Assembly (NCBI GenBank): GCA_038734945.1
Contig: JAVYOA010000002.1
Location: 62,001-126,000, forward strand
Length of the DNA stretch: 64,000 nucleotides
Direction of reading: 5' to 3'
From: Fervidicoccaceae archaeon
Lineage (GTDB): Archaea > Thermoproteota > Thermoprotei_A > Sulfolobales > Fervidicoccaceae
The number at the start of each line of letters is the position of its first letter. Positions within the stretch are counted from its first letter, which is position 1. The position numbers and the translations under genes were made by a program. Under the pieces are notes generated by a model, which saw only the letters and a program-made list of their open reading frames with translations, was not told the DNA's origin and ran no database searches. Positions 26,099-34,874 of this stretch are shown piece by piece.

Positions 26099-26458
26099 AT
26101 GATCACTTTGGAAGCGAAATTCGATTATTACATAGACGTTCTCAAAAGGGCCAGGGAGACAGCGGAGATTAAGGGAAAGAGTGGAAGTGCTGAAACAAAC
26201 ATATGGATACCAACGAAGGAAGTTCTGGATATTGCCTTGGTAAGAATGTCTATAGCTAAAAAAGCTGTGGAAGATGGAAGGAGAGGAGCTATACCATTCT
26301 CGCTGGCAGCAGCACAGCGCGAGCTTGAATCCCTCAGATATCAAATAGAGGGGAAGACCTGCCTTCCTTTTATAAAGAAAACAATAAATGTAGCAATAAG
26401 CGATATAATAATGAGCATAAATTCTGTAAGGAAGAAGGGAGAAGGCTTCTCAATTTAG
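26099..26458 (+). CDS. Helical protein of unknown function
   Basis: 119 aa from the ATG at 26099, which has AGGT five bases upstream. The frame extends further up to a TTG at 26054, so the N-terminus is uncertain. The chain is mainly amphipathic helix with conserved-looking charged and Tyr positions (LEAKFDYYIDVLKRARETAEIKG). I do not recognise the family. It lies alone between AglB and the Cys-rich protein, in the opposite direction to both. Confidence 0.5.
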   Translation: MITLEAKFDYYIDVLKRARETAEIKGKSGSAETNIWIPTKEVLDIALVRMSIAKKAVEDGRRGAIPFSLAAAQRELESLRYQIEGKTCLPFIKKTINVAISDIIMSINSVRKKGEGFSI

Positions 26459-26473
26459 CATGTCTCCACTTTG

Positions 26474-26833
26474 TTAGAGATTTGCTTGTCCAAACACAAT
26501 TTTCCGGAGAGGACATCTCTGGCTTTCCTGCTCGCATAGAACAACTTCGAATTTTGTTAGGAACCTATCAAGACCATCGCAATAAGCAGAGTAACCCCTT
26601 TCAGCTTTCAGAACTTTCATGAGTGGGCAGCTGCTCTTGGGCTGCCTCTCAAGCATGTTGAGCATAAGGTCAGGCTTCTTGCTTATTATAGCTTCCTGCG
26701 GACCAGCCGCCTTATAGAACCTGCATGTTTTATAGCCTTCTCCGTCGCATTTTCCTCTCTCGTACATATCTGCTCCAAGAGAACCCAGAGCAGGGCTAGT
26801 GCACATTCCATTTTTGAAGTAGGGGCAGGGCAT
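26474..26833 (-). CDS. Cysteine-rich protein, possible metal or Fe-S binding
   Basis: 119-aa protein with eight Cys spread as C3, C11, C29, C37 in the first third and four more in the second half (SCPLM, YCDGL, LCEQ, RCPLR). The repeated CPxx pattern near both ends suggests a metal- or Fe-S-binding protein. No known family is recognised. A possible C/D-box RNA lies immediately upstream of its start. Confidence 0.55.
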   Translation of the reverse strand: MPCPYFKNGMCTSPALGSLGADMYERGKCDGEGYKTCRFYKAAGPQEAIISKKPDLMLNMLERQPKSSCPLMKVLKAERGYSAYCDGLDRFLTKFEVVLCEQESQRCPLRKIVFGQANL

Positions 26834-26842
26834 TCTTATCCC

Positions 26843-26899
26843 TCAGACGCGGGTTCGTTCTATCATAGACACTATCTCATCCCTTGATAGCTTCATCAT
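26843..26899 (-). ncRNA. Candidate C/D-box sRNA
   Basis: In the 92-bp gap between two minus-strand genes the minus strand reads a perfect C box ATGATGA (26899-26893) and a D box CTGA (26846-26843), 57 nt apart including the boxes, the size of archaeal box C/D RNAs. A C'-like TGATAGA lies between them. The bases before the D box (CGAACCCGCGT) are complementary to a tRNA-type T-arm sequence containing GGGTTCG. The flanking terminal stem is weak (only about 2-3 pairs). It is unproven and could be chance. Confidence 0.35.
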
Positions 26900-26925
26900 T
26901 GGTTATTTTTTCTTTGAAATCTGGG

Positions 26926-28029
26926 CTATATTAGATCTTCTCTCTCAATGTTTACACATCCGTAGCTTGAACAAATAAGTCTTGGAACAAGCGTGTAACC
27001 TCTTCTTCCAAGTAAATAAGTGAAGCTTCTTTCCTCAATTTTGTTTTTATCATACACAAGCAAGATTGGTTGACATCCTTCGTCTATGCATGCTATTTTT
27101 TTTCCCAGAAGCTCCCAGCCACTCCAAAGCATCCTGAGCACTGTGCTCTCATCTATGGCAGTAGACCAGGTCATGAACCTGTAGAGAAGAAGAGATAGGG
27201 AAGAAAGAAAGAGGGGGGAGTCAAGTTGTTTTCCCGTACCTATCATGAGTTTCCAATAGGAACTTGAAACAAATTTTATCAGAGGAAAGTTGCTTCCAGA
27301 ACCTGTATAGGATGCCTCCGCTGGCAAATGAGCAATCCATGAATGCTGCGATCTTATTGCTTCGACGTCCCTGTTTGTCAGCCAGTCTCCCCCAACAATA
27401 ATAGTTTTTTCGTTTAGAAGATTCTCGCTGAGCAAATGGTCAATGGGAGTTTTTCCAGTCTTTTCGATGGAGCTAAAAAGCTCCTCGGAAGTCAGAAGTG
27501 TTTTTACAACAAAATAAAAATTGCTTTCTTCAAATCGTCTCTTCAATTTTTCTATATCGTTTTCATTTAAGCTTGAGACTCTTTCTATAAAGATCCCTTC
27601 TATGCAACCACTTTCCCTCATTTTTTCCTCTGAGAGTGATGCTTCCCGCTGCTCCAGAATGTTCATGCTTTCAGAATTCAGGGGACAGATAAGGAGAATA
27701 TCTTCTTTTTTCCCATTGCTCCTCCTAATTCTGAATATTCCTCCCCCCCATCCAAGTATTAAGGAATCTCTGAAAAATGAGCGTTCGGTTGAGGAATCTA
27801 TGCCATGAGAACTTATTGGAAAATCAGAAGAGTCTGAGAAACCATTGAAAAATGACTGAACGACAAATCCCTTTCTGCAGTCAAGAACCGTTCCACTCCT
27901 ATCTCCTCTTGAGAAGCTAAGTCCTTCGTGGTCAATAAGCAATCTTTCAGCCTTAATCATCTTTGGTATTCCACGGCTTAGTCCAATTACTCCTGAGCAG
28001 CTCTCAAGCTGAATTGGAAGATGAACCAA
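26926..28029 (-). CDS. Amidohydrolase-superfamily protein with lost metal ligands
   Basis: 367-aa protein starting at TTG 28029 with GGTGAT six bases upstream. The fold pattern follows the cytosine/SAH-deaminase (ATZ/TRZ) branch: an N-terminal beta unit ending GTVLDCRKGFVV, then TGKTPIDHLLSENLLNEKT, GGDWLTNRDVEAI, IAHLPAEASYTGSGSN and LMIGTGK, in family order. The HxH after GFVV is missing (QSFFNGF), the next strand reads FVVKT instead of an HxSE type, the AHC/HG-type His is GG (GGDWL), and GTDG is GTGK. A zinc-dependent hydrolase with this set of losses would be inactive, so a non-catalytic role is likely. Partner unknown. Confidence 0.7.
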   Translation of the reverse strand: MVHLPIQLESCSGVIGLSRGIPKMIKAERLLIDHEGLSFSRGDRSGTVLDCRKGFVVQSFFNGFSDSSDFPISSHGIDSSTERSFFRDSLILGWGGGIFRIRRSNGKKEDILLICPLNSESMNILEQREASLSEEKMRESGCIEGIFIERVSSLNENDIEKLKRRFEESNFYFVVKTLLTSEELFSSIEKTGKTPIDHLLSENLLNEKTIIVGGDWLTNRDVEAIRSQHSWIAHLPAEASYTGSGSNFPLIKFVSSSYWKLMIGTGKQLDSPLFLSSLSLLLYRFMTWSTAIDESTVLRMLWSGWELLGKKIACIDEGCQPILLVYDKNKIEERSFTYLLGRRGYTLVPRLICSSYGCVNIEREDLI

Positions 28030-28096
28030 TGGGGGATCACCGATTGAAAACAGTGCTGCTATTGGAAAAATACTCGGCGATATTTTTAAAAAAAGA

Positions 28097-28300
28097 TCAT
28101 GGAATTCTGCTCAATATTATTTTAGCTGAGCCATTGTATTTGTGTATCTCCATGCTCATATCATGTATTCTATAGCTGCATACAGGGCACTTGTAATACG
28201 TTGATACTTTTTTCATCCCATTTCCGAATGTTTCCGTCTCCATTGAGAATTCCATCGTTGTGTGGCATCTTGGGCAGTTCATTAGCTCTTTGCTTAGCAA
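28097..28300 (-). CDS. Small zinc-ribbon protein
   Basis: 67-aa protein with two CxxC pairs (NCPRCH near 8-13 and YKCPVCSYR near 36-44), the Cys4 zinc-ribbon layout of small archaeal transcription or ribosome-associated proteins. The start is either M1 or the Met before NCPRC. It lies 67 bp upstream of the pseudo-amidohydrolase gene in the same direction. Its ligand and function are not known. Confidence 0.6.
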   Translation of the reverse strand: MLSKELMNCPRCHTTMEFSMETETFGNGMKKVSTYYKCPVCSYRIHDMSMEIHKYNGSAKIILSRIP

Positions 28301-28453
28301 CTCTCACACCTCTCATTTCCAAGTTTTCTGCTTTTGCCGTCCTCACTCACAAGAGTTTTGGACTCCCCAAACTAATAACTTTTTTTAGAAAAATAAGAGG
28401 TATGCAGGGAAAAGATAAGAACGGTATTCTGTTGATTCAAGAGGGGCGGGAGT

Positions 28454-29317
28454 TTGAGAAGGGATCTATTGAAGGATATTGCAATTGAAGTGGACTGCTG
28501 GAAGAATCCTGTTGGGAGTGTGGATATCATAGGAGATATTGCTATTCTCAGAATTCCTACCTGGATATATAGAGTTGAGGAAGATTGCCTCTCGAAAATT
28601 GCTGATTCTTTTCTAAAGAGAATTCCATATATAAAGAGTGTTTGGCTTTCAGCATCTCCAGTACTGGGAGAGAAGAGGACAAGGGAGCTGAAGCATCTTG
28701 CAGGGGAAAGGAGAACAGAAACCATATACAGGGAGCATGGGATTTCCTTCTTAGTTGATATTTCAAAAAGCTATGTTTCTCCTAGGCTAAGCTACGAGCA
28801 TTTAAGAATAGCAAAGCTTGTAAGAGATGGAGAAGTTGTAACTAACTTTTTCTCAGGTATAGGAGGTTTCTCTCTTGTTATAGCGAAGAATTCAGGTGTA
28901 AGGCTTGTTAACTCGATTGATATAAACAAGGATGCCGTTGAAATGCAGAGAAAGAGCATTGAACTGAATGGCTTAGAGGGAAAGGTAAGAGTCTTTCTTG
29001 GTGATGCGAGAGAAATCTCCAGATTATTTTTAAAGGGTTCCTCGGATAGAGTTCTCTTTCCTTTGCCAGGAATAGATGAGAGTTTCTACAGAGCAGCAGT
29101 CGAGGTTCTGAGAGGAAATGAGGGTTACTTTCATGTATACGAGTTTGTGAATGTCAAGCAAAGTGAGGATGAGGCCATAGAGAGGAAATTCGATGATATT
29201 GGTAAAACGCTCCTCAGGCTTGGTTGGAGATCGGAATTAGTTTTCTTCAGAAAGGTTAGATCCGTTGGTCCTAGAAAGATACAAGTTGCAATGGACATTT
29301 TCTTGAGGAGAGTCTAA
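28454..29317 (+). CDS. Trm5-family tRNA (guanine-N1) methyltransferase
   Basis: 287-aa SAM-dependent methyltransferase. The segment ISKSYVSPRLSYEHLRIAKL and the SAM motif VVTNFFSGIGGFSL match Trm5-type enzymes that make m1G37, followed by NSIDINKDAVEMQRKSIELN (motif II). The catalytic loop reads RVLFPLPG, a variant of the usual N-P-P-like loop in this family. TTG start at 28454 with GGGCGGGA upstream. The N-terminal D1 domain appears short. Trm5b/Taw22-type versus Trm5a cannot be separated here. Confidence 0.8.
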   Translation: MRRDLLKDIAIEVDCWKNPVGSVDIIGDIAILRIPTWIYRVEEDCLSKIADSFLKRIPYIKSVWLSASPVLGEKRTRELKHLAGERRTETIYREHGISFLVDISKSYVSPRLSYEHLRIAKLVRDGEVVTNFFSGIGGFSLVIAKNSGVRLVNSIDINKDAVEMQRKSIELNGLEGKVRVFLGDAREISRLFLKGSSDRVLFPLPGIDESFYRAAVEVLRGNEGYFHVYEFVNVKQSEDEAIERKFDDIGKTLLRLGWRSELVFFRKVRSVGPRKIQVAMDIFLRRV

Positions 29318-29361
29318 GTTTCTAATATAGTGGGAGCAATTCTCAATATTAAAGGGGAAAA

Positions 29362-30540
29362 TTATTTTCTTCTGAAAATAGCGGCAAAGAATCCTATTGT
29401 ATCGTGGAAGCCCGGAACAAATCTTGCCACAGGATGATCTGTAAGCTTTGATTGAGGAAAGGGGAAATTTGGATAGACCGGCTCCAGAGGTAGATTATTC
29501 AGGGCCCACTCAACTTGCCCCTCATTCTCCTCATATGACAGAGTGCACGTTGAATAAGATATGAGCCCTCCAGGCACAGTTATTCGTGCTGCTTCCTTCA
29601 GAAGCTGTCTCTGAAGGCTAACCAAGTTCCTTAAATCTTTTTCATTGAATTGAATGGAGAGTCTAGGTCTATTTCCAAGTCCTGTGCATGGGGGATCCAA
29701 GATGGTAATATCGGCCCTTATTTGAGGATGATCGAGAGATATGAATCTAGAGTCACCTTTTAAAGCTATAACACTAGAAGCTCCTATTCTGCTGAGCTCC
29801 TTCTTCAATCTAAGTATCTTATTTTGAGTATGGTCAAACGCATAATAGATCCCTTTCCCCCCAGTAATTTCATACAGGTGACCAATCTTTCCTCCTGGAG
29901 ATGCTGTCATATCAACAAATATCCTGCCAGCTGGAGGATCAAGCATCCTGATTAGAAGCATGGACGGATAGGATTGATCAGTTATTATTCCCCTGCTGTA
30001 GGAATCAAGCTCCCTCACCTTGGGCATCTTGTATAGAGAGGAGACTACTTTTACTGCTATGCCCCTAGACCTTCTGTTCACTTCGTTTGGCTCTATCAAT
30101 AAGATTCCTTTTGCTACAGGAATACCGTTTTCATCGGTTACAGTCACTTCATCACCCTTGCGAGCATTGATTAGTTTCTTCAAGCCAGGAAGATAGAGAT
30201 CAGCTCCAAGCATGACTCTTTCAGCAGCTTCCCTCTCAGCAACCGCTATTTTCTCTGAGGGTTGAATTGGGTCTCCTGGTAAAACCTCGATATAAATTGC
30301 CTCGTCGAGTAATCCAGATTTCCTAGCCTGTATTCCCTCAAGCTTGAGAACCTCAATTGCTTCATCTGTGGATAACTTCAATCTGTTTATTCTCAGGAAG
30401 TATTTTCGCATGGGCTGAAACAATGAGCATAGCAGTCTCTTCGTGCTTATCCCATAAGCAGAGGAAACTGATTCGAGCGTGTTCTTTAGAGTTTTGGAGG
30501 AACCCAGATCACTTTCAAATCTCTCGCATAGATCAGTCAA
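29362..30540 (-). CDS. NSUN-type RNA cytosine-C5 methyltransferase with PUA domain
   Basis: 392-aa enzyme. A PUA-like RNA-binding domain sits in the middle (GDPIQPSEKIAVAEREAAERVMLGADLYLPGL region) and the catalytic domain in the C-terminal half has SAM motif MTASPGGKIGHLYE, DPPCTGLG with the conserved Cys, and YSTCTLSYEENE with the catalytic Cys. Enzymes of this type make m5C in tRNA or rRNA. The target cannot be told. The start overlaps the Sua5 stop by 8 bp, giving a short operon of tRNA-modification genes. Confidence 0.9.
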   Translation of the reverse strand: MTDLCERFESDLGSSKTLKNTLESVSSAYGISTKRLLCSLFQPMRKYFLRINRLKLSTDEAIEVLKLEGIQARKSGLLDEAIYIEVLPGDPIQPSEKIAVAEREAAERVMLGADLYLPGLKKLINARKGDEVTVTDENGIPVAKGILLIEPNEVNRRSRGIAVKVVSSLYKMPKVRELDSYSRGIITDQSYPSMLLIRMLDPPAGRIFVDMTASPGGKIGHLYEITGGKGIYYAFDHTQNKILRLKKELSRIGASSVIALKGDSRFISLDHPQIRADITILDPPCTGLGNRPRLSIQFNEKDLRNLVSLQRQLLKEAARITVPGGLISYSTCTLSYEENEGQVEWALNNLPLEPVYPNFPFPQSKLTDHPVARFVPGFHDTIGFFAAIFRRK

Positions 30541-31159
30541 CTTCCAACTCCTCTAAGATCCTCGAAAAAGGGATTGCTCCCTCTCTTACTAACTTTATCT
30601 CATTCCCTGTTACATCTATTATCGTAGATGGTTTCCCAATCTTAGAAGGACCAGAATCGATTACCACGTCTACATCTCCTATTTGCTTAAGAGCACTCTC
30701 TGCTGTAGTTGGAGGTTCTCTTCCAGATATGTTCGCACTGGTCCCAACTATCATTCCTCCAATGAAATCAGCGAGGATTCTTGGAATAGGATGATCGGGG
30801 ACTCTTATGGCTATCTTTCCCTCCTCATCGAGGAATTGGCTCAAGAAATTGATTGCTGGATATATTTTAATTGTTAGGCCTCCTGGCCAGAACTTCCTAG
30901 AGAGCTTCAGCATTGCGTCATTGGTCTGCGCTATTCTGAGAGCAACATTGATGCTTGAAATCAGAATTGGAAGCGGCTTTGCCTCCCTCTTTTTGAGCTC
31001 ATATATTCTATTAACAGCATTTCTATTCGTCACATCGCATCCTAGACCATATACAGTATCCGTTGGATAAATGGCAATACCCCCTTTTGCAAGTATTTTT
31101 CCTGCTTGCTCAATTTCTCGGAGGGTTGCTCTAGCTGGATCAATTTTTAGGAAAAGCAT
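30533..31159 (-). CDS. sua5: L-threonylcarbamoyladenylate synthase (Sua5/YrdC)
   Basis: 208-aa enzyme for the first step of t6A tRNA modification. The YrdC core shows IYPTDTVYGLGCDVTNRNAV at 33-52, KPLPILISSI, TIKIYPAINF and GTSANISGREPPTT, all diagnostic. It lacks the extra Sua5 C-terminal domain, so it is the YrdC-length form. It is transcribed ahead of the NSUN-type gene with an 8-bp overlap. Confidence 0.93.
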   Translation of the reverse strand: MLFLKIDPARATLREIEQAGKILAKGGIAIYPTDTVYGLGCDVTNRNAVNRIYELKKREAKPLPILISSINVALRIAQTNDAMLKLSRKFWPGGLTIKIYPAINFLSQFLDEEGKIAIRVPDHPIPRILADFIGGMIVGTSANISGREPPTTAESALKQIGDVDVVIDSGPSKIGKPSTIIDVTGNEIKLVREGAIPFSRILEELEVD

Positions 31160-31225
31160 TCAGTTCACCTTTCCCAGTTGATTCCAAATTGAACCATAGC
31201 TCATGTTTTTTATATGAGAGGGATT

Positions 31226-32674
31226 TTAAGCATGTGTGAACTTGCTCCTTTCAGCTGCTGTTATCAGCTTCTCCCCTTCTTTAGCTATTGATAGGGCTCC
31301 ATCAATAGTTAGCCCAGCCTTCAAATATAGATCGCTGAGCGATTTCAGAACATCGTTATCTCCGCTGACCATAACCGTTATTAAGTAAATATTTTTCCAA
31401 GATGTATCCCTTCTCATCGTGAATTTATCCTCTCCGTCAGTTATAAGGAAAATAAATGCTCTGTTATTTCTCATTTGCTTGCCTACGTCCTCTAGAGCAA
31501 CTCCCATCGCCTTTTTTATGTCTGTTCCTCCATTTGAGGCAATTTTAAGAACAGCCTCAATCATGCTGGGAAAAGAGCTCATTGGATTGTTGTACGGATA
31601 TGGTTCCGAATCAAACATTCTCATAAATACGCTCATTCCCCTCATGTAGGCCAACCTTATGAAGAAGAGAGCTATGCTTCTAGACCAAATCAGCTTATGC
31701 CCTGACATAGATCCGCTCTTGTCCAGCAAAACATAGAGAATTCCTTTTTTGCTGATCTCCTTCTCTAGTGATATGAGACCTTCTCCATAGTATTTGGAAA
31801 TGAAAAGATCTCTGGGCAGAGAGAACTCTCTGGGAAGGGCTCTTTCGATTTTCTTTGTCCTCCTATAGCCTCCAATTTCTTCGCCATGGAGGCTTGTTTC
31901 CTTCTTCATGTGTACGGTTTTTGGAAAGACATCAGTGAGCTTCTGAAGCAAATCGATAATTTCCTGTGCTTCCCTTACCTGCATTATGAGTTCTGTTAGA
32001 TCAAGCAATCTTCTCACATCACCCTTTTCTCTGCTTGCTCCCCCACTGAAGCCTATGTCCTTGAGCTGTTTTGCTCTAGAAGTATAAGCTGAGGCCTGAG
32101 AGAGAGCCTGAGCCATAGCTCTTTCAGCTGTTTCCCTATCAGCAAGCTTCTCCTCTATTTGAATTTCTCCCTCCTTCTCTTTTTGAGCTTGGGGTGCGGC
32201 TTGTCCGCTCATGACATCCTTTTTTTCGCTTTTTCCACCATTCTCCGTCTCCTGTAGCTGAGGTCTTTTTCCTTTGCCTGGGCCCTCGAGCTCTCCTCTC
32301 CCCCCTTTGCCTTCACTCACTGAAGTTGTCAGGCTTTCAATCAGCTTTCTGAGGAACACTGTTGAGAAGATAAGTGACGTATGTTCATCCAATACTGTTG
32401 AAGCACGAGCTTTCATGAAATCGTTTGACGTCATGTATCTGTAGAAAATTAACCTTGCATTTTCAAGAAGCTCATCATTATTGTGATCAGAGAGCATTGG
32501 ATGAGCTGAATAGTGAAGGAAGAAAGCATCGGTAGAAAGCAGAGTCAAACGCTCATTTTTCGAGGCTTGTGATGCTAGATCTTCTGGCAGCAATGAAATA
32601 ATAAGCTTGGATATTACATTGTATATGTAATCCTTGTTAGTTATATTCAGAAGAAGATTTTGAAGCTCAGTCAT
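31226..32674 (-). CDS. VWA-domain protein (ViaA/CoxE-like partner of MoxR ATPase)
   Basis: 482-aa protein. A C-terminal von Willebrand A domain has the MIDAS motif DKSGSMSG (from D318) and TDGEDKF. The middle (about 115-200) is a charged, low-complexity linker rich in Gly, Lys, Glu and Gln, and the N-terminal part is helical. The length is close to bacterial ViaA. The start overlaps the MoxR gene stop by 8 bp, so the pair is translated together. MoxR-VWA pairs act in protein-complex maturation or metal insertion, but no target is visible nearby. Confidence 0.87.
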   Translation of the reverse strand: MTELQNLLLNITNKDYIYNVISKLIISLLPEDLASQASKNERLTLLSTDAFFLHYSAHPMLSDHNNDELLENARLIFYRYMTSNDFMKARASTVLDEHTSLIFSTVFLRKLIESLTTSVSEGKGGRGELEGPGKGKRPQLQETENGGKSEKKDVMSGQAAPQAQKEKEGEIQIEEKLADRETAERAMAQALSQASAYTSRAKQLKDIGFSGGASREKGDVRRLLDLTELIMQVREAQEIIDLLQKLTDVFPKTVHMKKETSLHGEEIGGYRRTKKIERALPREFSLPRDLFISKYYGEGLISLEKEISKKGILYVLLDKSGSMSGHKLIWSRSIALFFIRLAYMRGMSVFMRMFDSEPYPYNNPMSSFPSMIEAVLKIASNGGTDIKKAMGVALEDVGKQMRNNRAFIFLITDGEDKFTMRRDTSWKNIYLITVMVSGDNDVLKSLSDLYLKAGLTIDGALSIAKEGEKLITAAERSKFTHA

Positions 32675-33833
32675 TTTTGCTCTGTTCCTCTTTTAGCTTG
32701 GAAATTAGGTTTCTTGCCTCAATGACCTTCTCCCTCAAGCTGGAACTATACGATTCAAGCCTCCGGCTTTCACTTGCTCTCTCCAGAATAAGCTCTGATT
32801 TAGAGAGAACATCATCCAGCGCTCTTACATTTGATTCTGCTGGGACTGCTCTGGTTCTGCTGATTATATTGGAGAGCTCTGCTTCCAGAGTTTTGATTTG
32901 TCTTATCTTATAATCGTAGGATGAGAGGCCTACTTTGGCAAGAACTTCCTCAACCTTCTTAACTTCATCCTCTGTAGATGGTGCCGTTAACCTTATGGCA
33001 TCTCCCAAAGAGTCAAGAGAAACGGTGCTTTCTCTATATATGAATGATATAGCAGAAGCCACAATCAGGGTCTTAACTTTCCTCCTATCGCTGAGCTCTA
33101 TTGCCGAGCTCTTCAGCTCCGCAAGCACTTCCATGTATTTGTTGATAAAGGAGTCATTAGAAATGAGTTCTCTTGCTCTAGTTTTAACAATTTCCTGGAT
33201 TCTCCTTATCTCCTCTGAAGTCAGAATGGGCTGAACCTCCCTATATTGATTTGTCTCAAGCAGTATGCCCTTCTCTAAAAGCTTTCTCCATGAATCGAAG
33301 CCCACGTTTCCATGGAAGTCCCTTATTGTTAACCTGTCATAGAGAGCAGCATCCTCGCTTTCAAGACTAACCTCGTTTGTTGCTGTATATATCGTCAATA
33401 TTGGAGCTCTTATATATTCACTTCCATTGAAAACTCTCTTGTATAGTATTATATCCAGCAAGAAGTTTCGAATAGCGCTTGACGATCTGAATATTTCATC
33501 GAGGAATATAACCTCAGCCTCGGGAAGTCTCCCCCGTGTAATCCTAACATACCTTCCCTTTCTCAGGGCTGCAACATCTATGGGACCAATCAGCTCATCA
33601 GGTTCTGTGAATTTTGTTAATAAATAGTAAAAATACTTGGCGCTTATCAGCATTGAGAGGAGCTCAACAAGCTTTGTTTTTCCTGTTCCTGGAGGCGAGA
33701 TGAAAACTGCCGGCTCACCGGAAATGAGCGCAGAAATCGCTGCCGTAACTTCTTTTTCTCTCTCAACAAGCTGCTGGTTCAGGCTATTTCTCAATGAATA
33801 TATCTTCTGACTCAGAACTTCGTATTCATTCAT
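32667..33833 (-). CDS. MoxR-family AAA+ ATPase
   Basis: 388-aa ATPase with Walker A SPPGTGKT at 46-53 and Walker B VIFLDEIF at 108-115, plus a sensor region TIYTATNEVSLESEDAALYDRL. The C-terminal about 100 residues are coiled-coil helices. It forms an operon with the VWA protein, the RavA/ViaA-type layout. The upstream gap of about 250 bp to the next gene is AT-rich and contains divergent TATA-like sites. Confidence 0.93.
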   Translation of the reverse strand: MNEYEVLSQKIYSLRNSLNQQLVEREKEVTAAISALISGEPAVFISPPGTGKTKLVELLSMLISAKYFYYLLTKFTEPDELIGPIDVAALRKGRYVRITRGRLPEAEVIFLDEIFRSSSAIRNFLLDIILYKRVFNGSEYIRAPILTIYTATNEVSLESEDAALYDRLTIRDFHGNVGFDSWRKLLEKGILLETNQYREVQPILTSEEIRRIQEIVKTRARELISNDSFINKYMEVLAELKSSAIELSDRRKVKTLIVASAISFIYRESTVSLDSLGDAIRLTAPSTEDEVKKVEEVLAKVGLSSYDYKIRQIKTLEAELSNIISRTRAVPAESNVRALDDVLSKSELILERASESRRLESYSSSLREKVIEARNLISKLKEEQSKND

Positions 33834-34030
33834 TCCGCATTATCCTCTTTTTATTATATTTTTCAGTTAAGGGATTAATTTAAAATTGATATATAAAGAA
33901 TGAAAGTTTTCTCACCTCTTCTGATATTGATGACCTCCTTCTAAAGAGATAAAGCTTCAGTTTGTAATTGAGATATGCTAGTAGAATTTTCGATATAACT
34001 TTATAACTTTCAAATTACCTGCTTTATAAC

Positions 34031-34054
34031 TAGCAGGAGGTGCAGGACCTGCTA
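34031..34054 (+). promoter_or_regulatory. Inverted repeat at the presumed transcript start of the 261-aa gene
   Basis: TAGCAGG and CCTGCTA form a 7-bp perfect inverted repeat around a 10-nt loop. It sits directly after TTTATAAC at 34023-34030, with another TATA-like run (ACTTTATAAC) at 33998-34007. If the second box is used, the repeat is at the 5' end of the mRNA. It could be an operator or a leader hairpin. Confidence 0.3.
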
Positions 34055-34088
34055 ATATGGAACTTATAGGGCTGGAGCTGATGTTTGT

Positions 34089-34874
34089 TTGGTTCCTCAG
34101 AAAAAAATTTATAGGAAGAAAATTTCTGTGGCAATAGACATACTTAGCGAAATATCTGAGAAGATGATAGCTGATAGAGATAAAGTGATAAAGCTCCTGA
34201 AGGAAAAATATGAAGAATATAGGATATCGCCTTTCAGGGGGATCGCGCAGCCAGAGGATCTTTATGACAAGGAAATGGCAACTCTCTACGTTGTTGGAAA
34301 ATATGGCATGGGTTTGGACGAGGATTATCCAGAGATATTCGAAAGGGTTTTTGAAAAGGAAAAGAAGTATGAAGCTTTTATTAATGCTATTATCCCCGAG
34401 CAGGGGAATGGAGATTCCAGAGCTAGACTGCTTGAAAAGCTAGGTTCCAGCGAGCTGTCCAGCAATGACGTTGCCAGAATTCTAAGGATCGTCTTCACAA
34501 AGGTAATTTTTGGCTTTGCCCAAGACGATGAGCTATTGAACCTAATGAACAAGATTGAGAAGTTCTTCCCGGAAAATGCAAAGGATGTTAGAAATTTCAA
34601 GAGATTCTTTATTGGTTTCAAGCTTGCTGAAATGATAGCAACAGGAGAAATAAGGAGCAGGGTTGAGAAGGAAGCAATGAAGCAGGCACTAGTTCTCAAG
34701 CTTGGAAGCGGAAAAACAGCACCTGATGATAAATATGTTTCAGTAATTGCGAGAAAAGTATTCAAGGTTCCTGGAGAAAAGATTGAGAAGCTTTTGAGCT
34801 TGGGGGAAAGTGGTGAAGAGTCAAGGAGGAGTAGAGGGGAAGAGGTTGCGACTGATAAAAAGGCTGACGGCTAA
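34089..34874 (+). CDS. DUF2192-like archaeal protein
   Basis: 261-aa mostly helical protein without membrane segments. The block ISPFRGIAQPEDLYDKEMATLYVVGKYG resembles a conserved archaeal family that I identify only tentatively as DUF2192. The C-terminal about 25 residues are a charged tail (GESGEESRRSRGEE). TTG start at 34089. It is followed by an overlapping dehydrogenase-like gene. No function is known for the family. Confidence 0.6.
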   Translation: MVPQKKIYRKKISVAIDILSEISEKMIADRDKVIKLLKEKYEEYRISPFRGIAQPEDLYDKEMATLYVVGKYGMGLDEDYPEIFERVFEKEKKYEAFINAIIPEQGNGDSRARLLEKLGSSELSSNDVARILRIVFTKVIFGFAQDDELLNLMNKIEKFFPENAKDVRNFKRFFIGFKLAEMIATGEIRSRVEKEAMKQALVLKLGSGKTAPDDKYVSVIARKVFKVPGEKIEKLLSLGESGEESRRSRGEEVATDKKADG

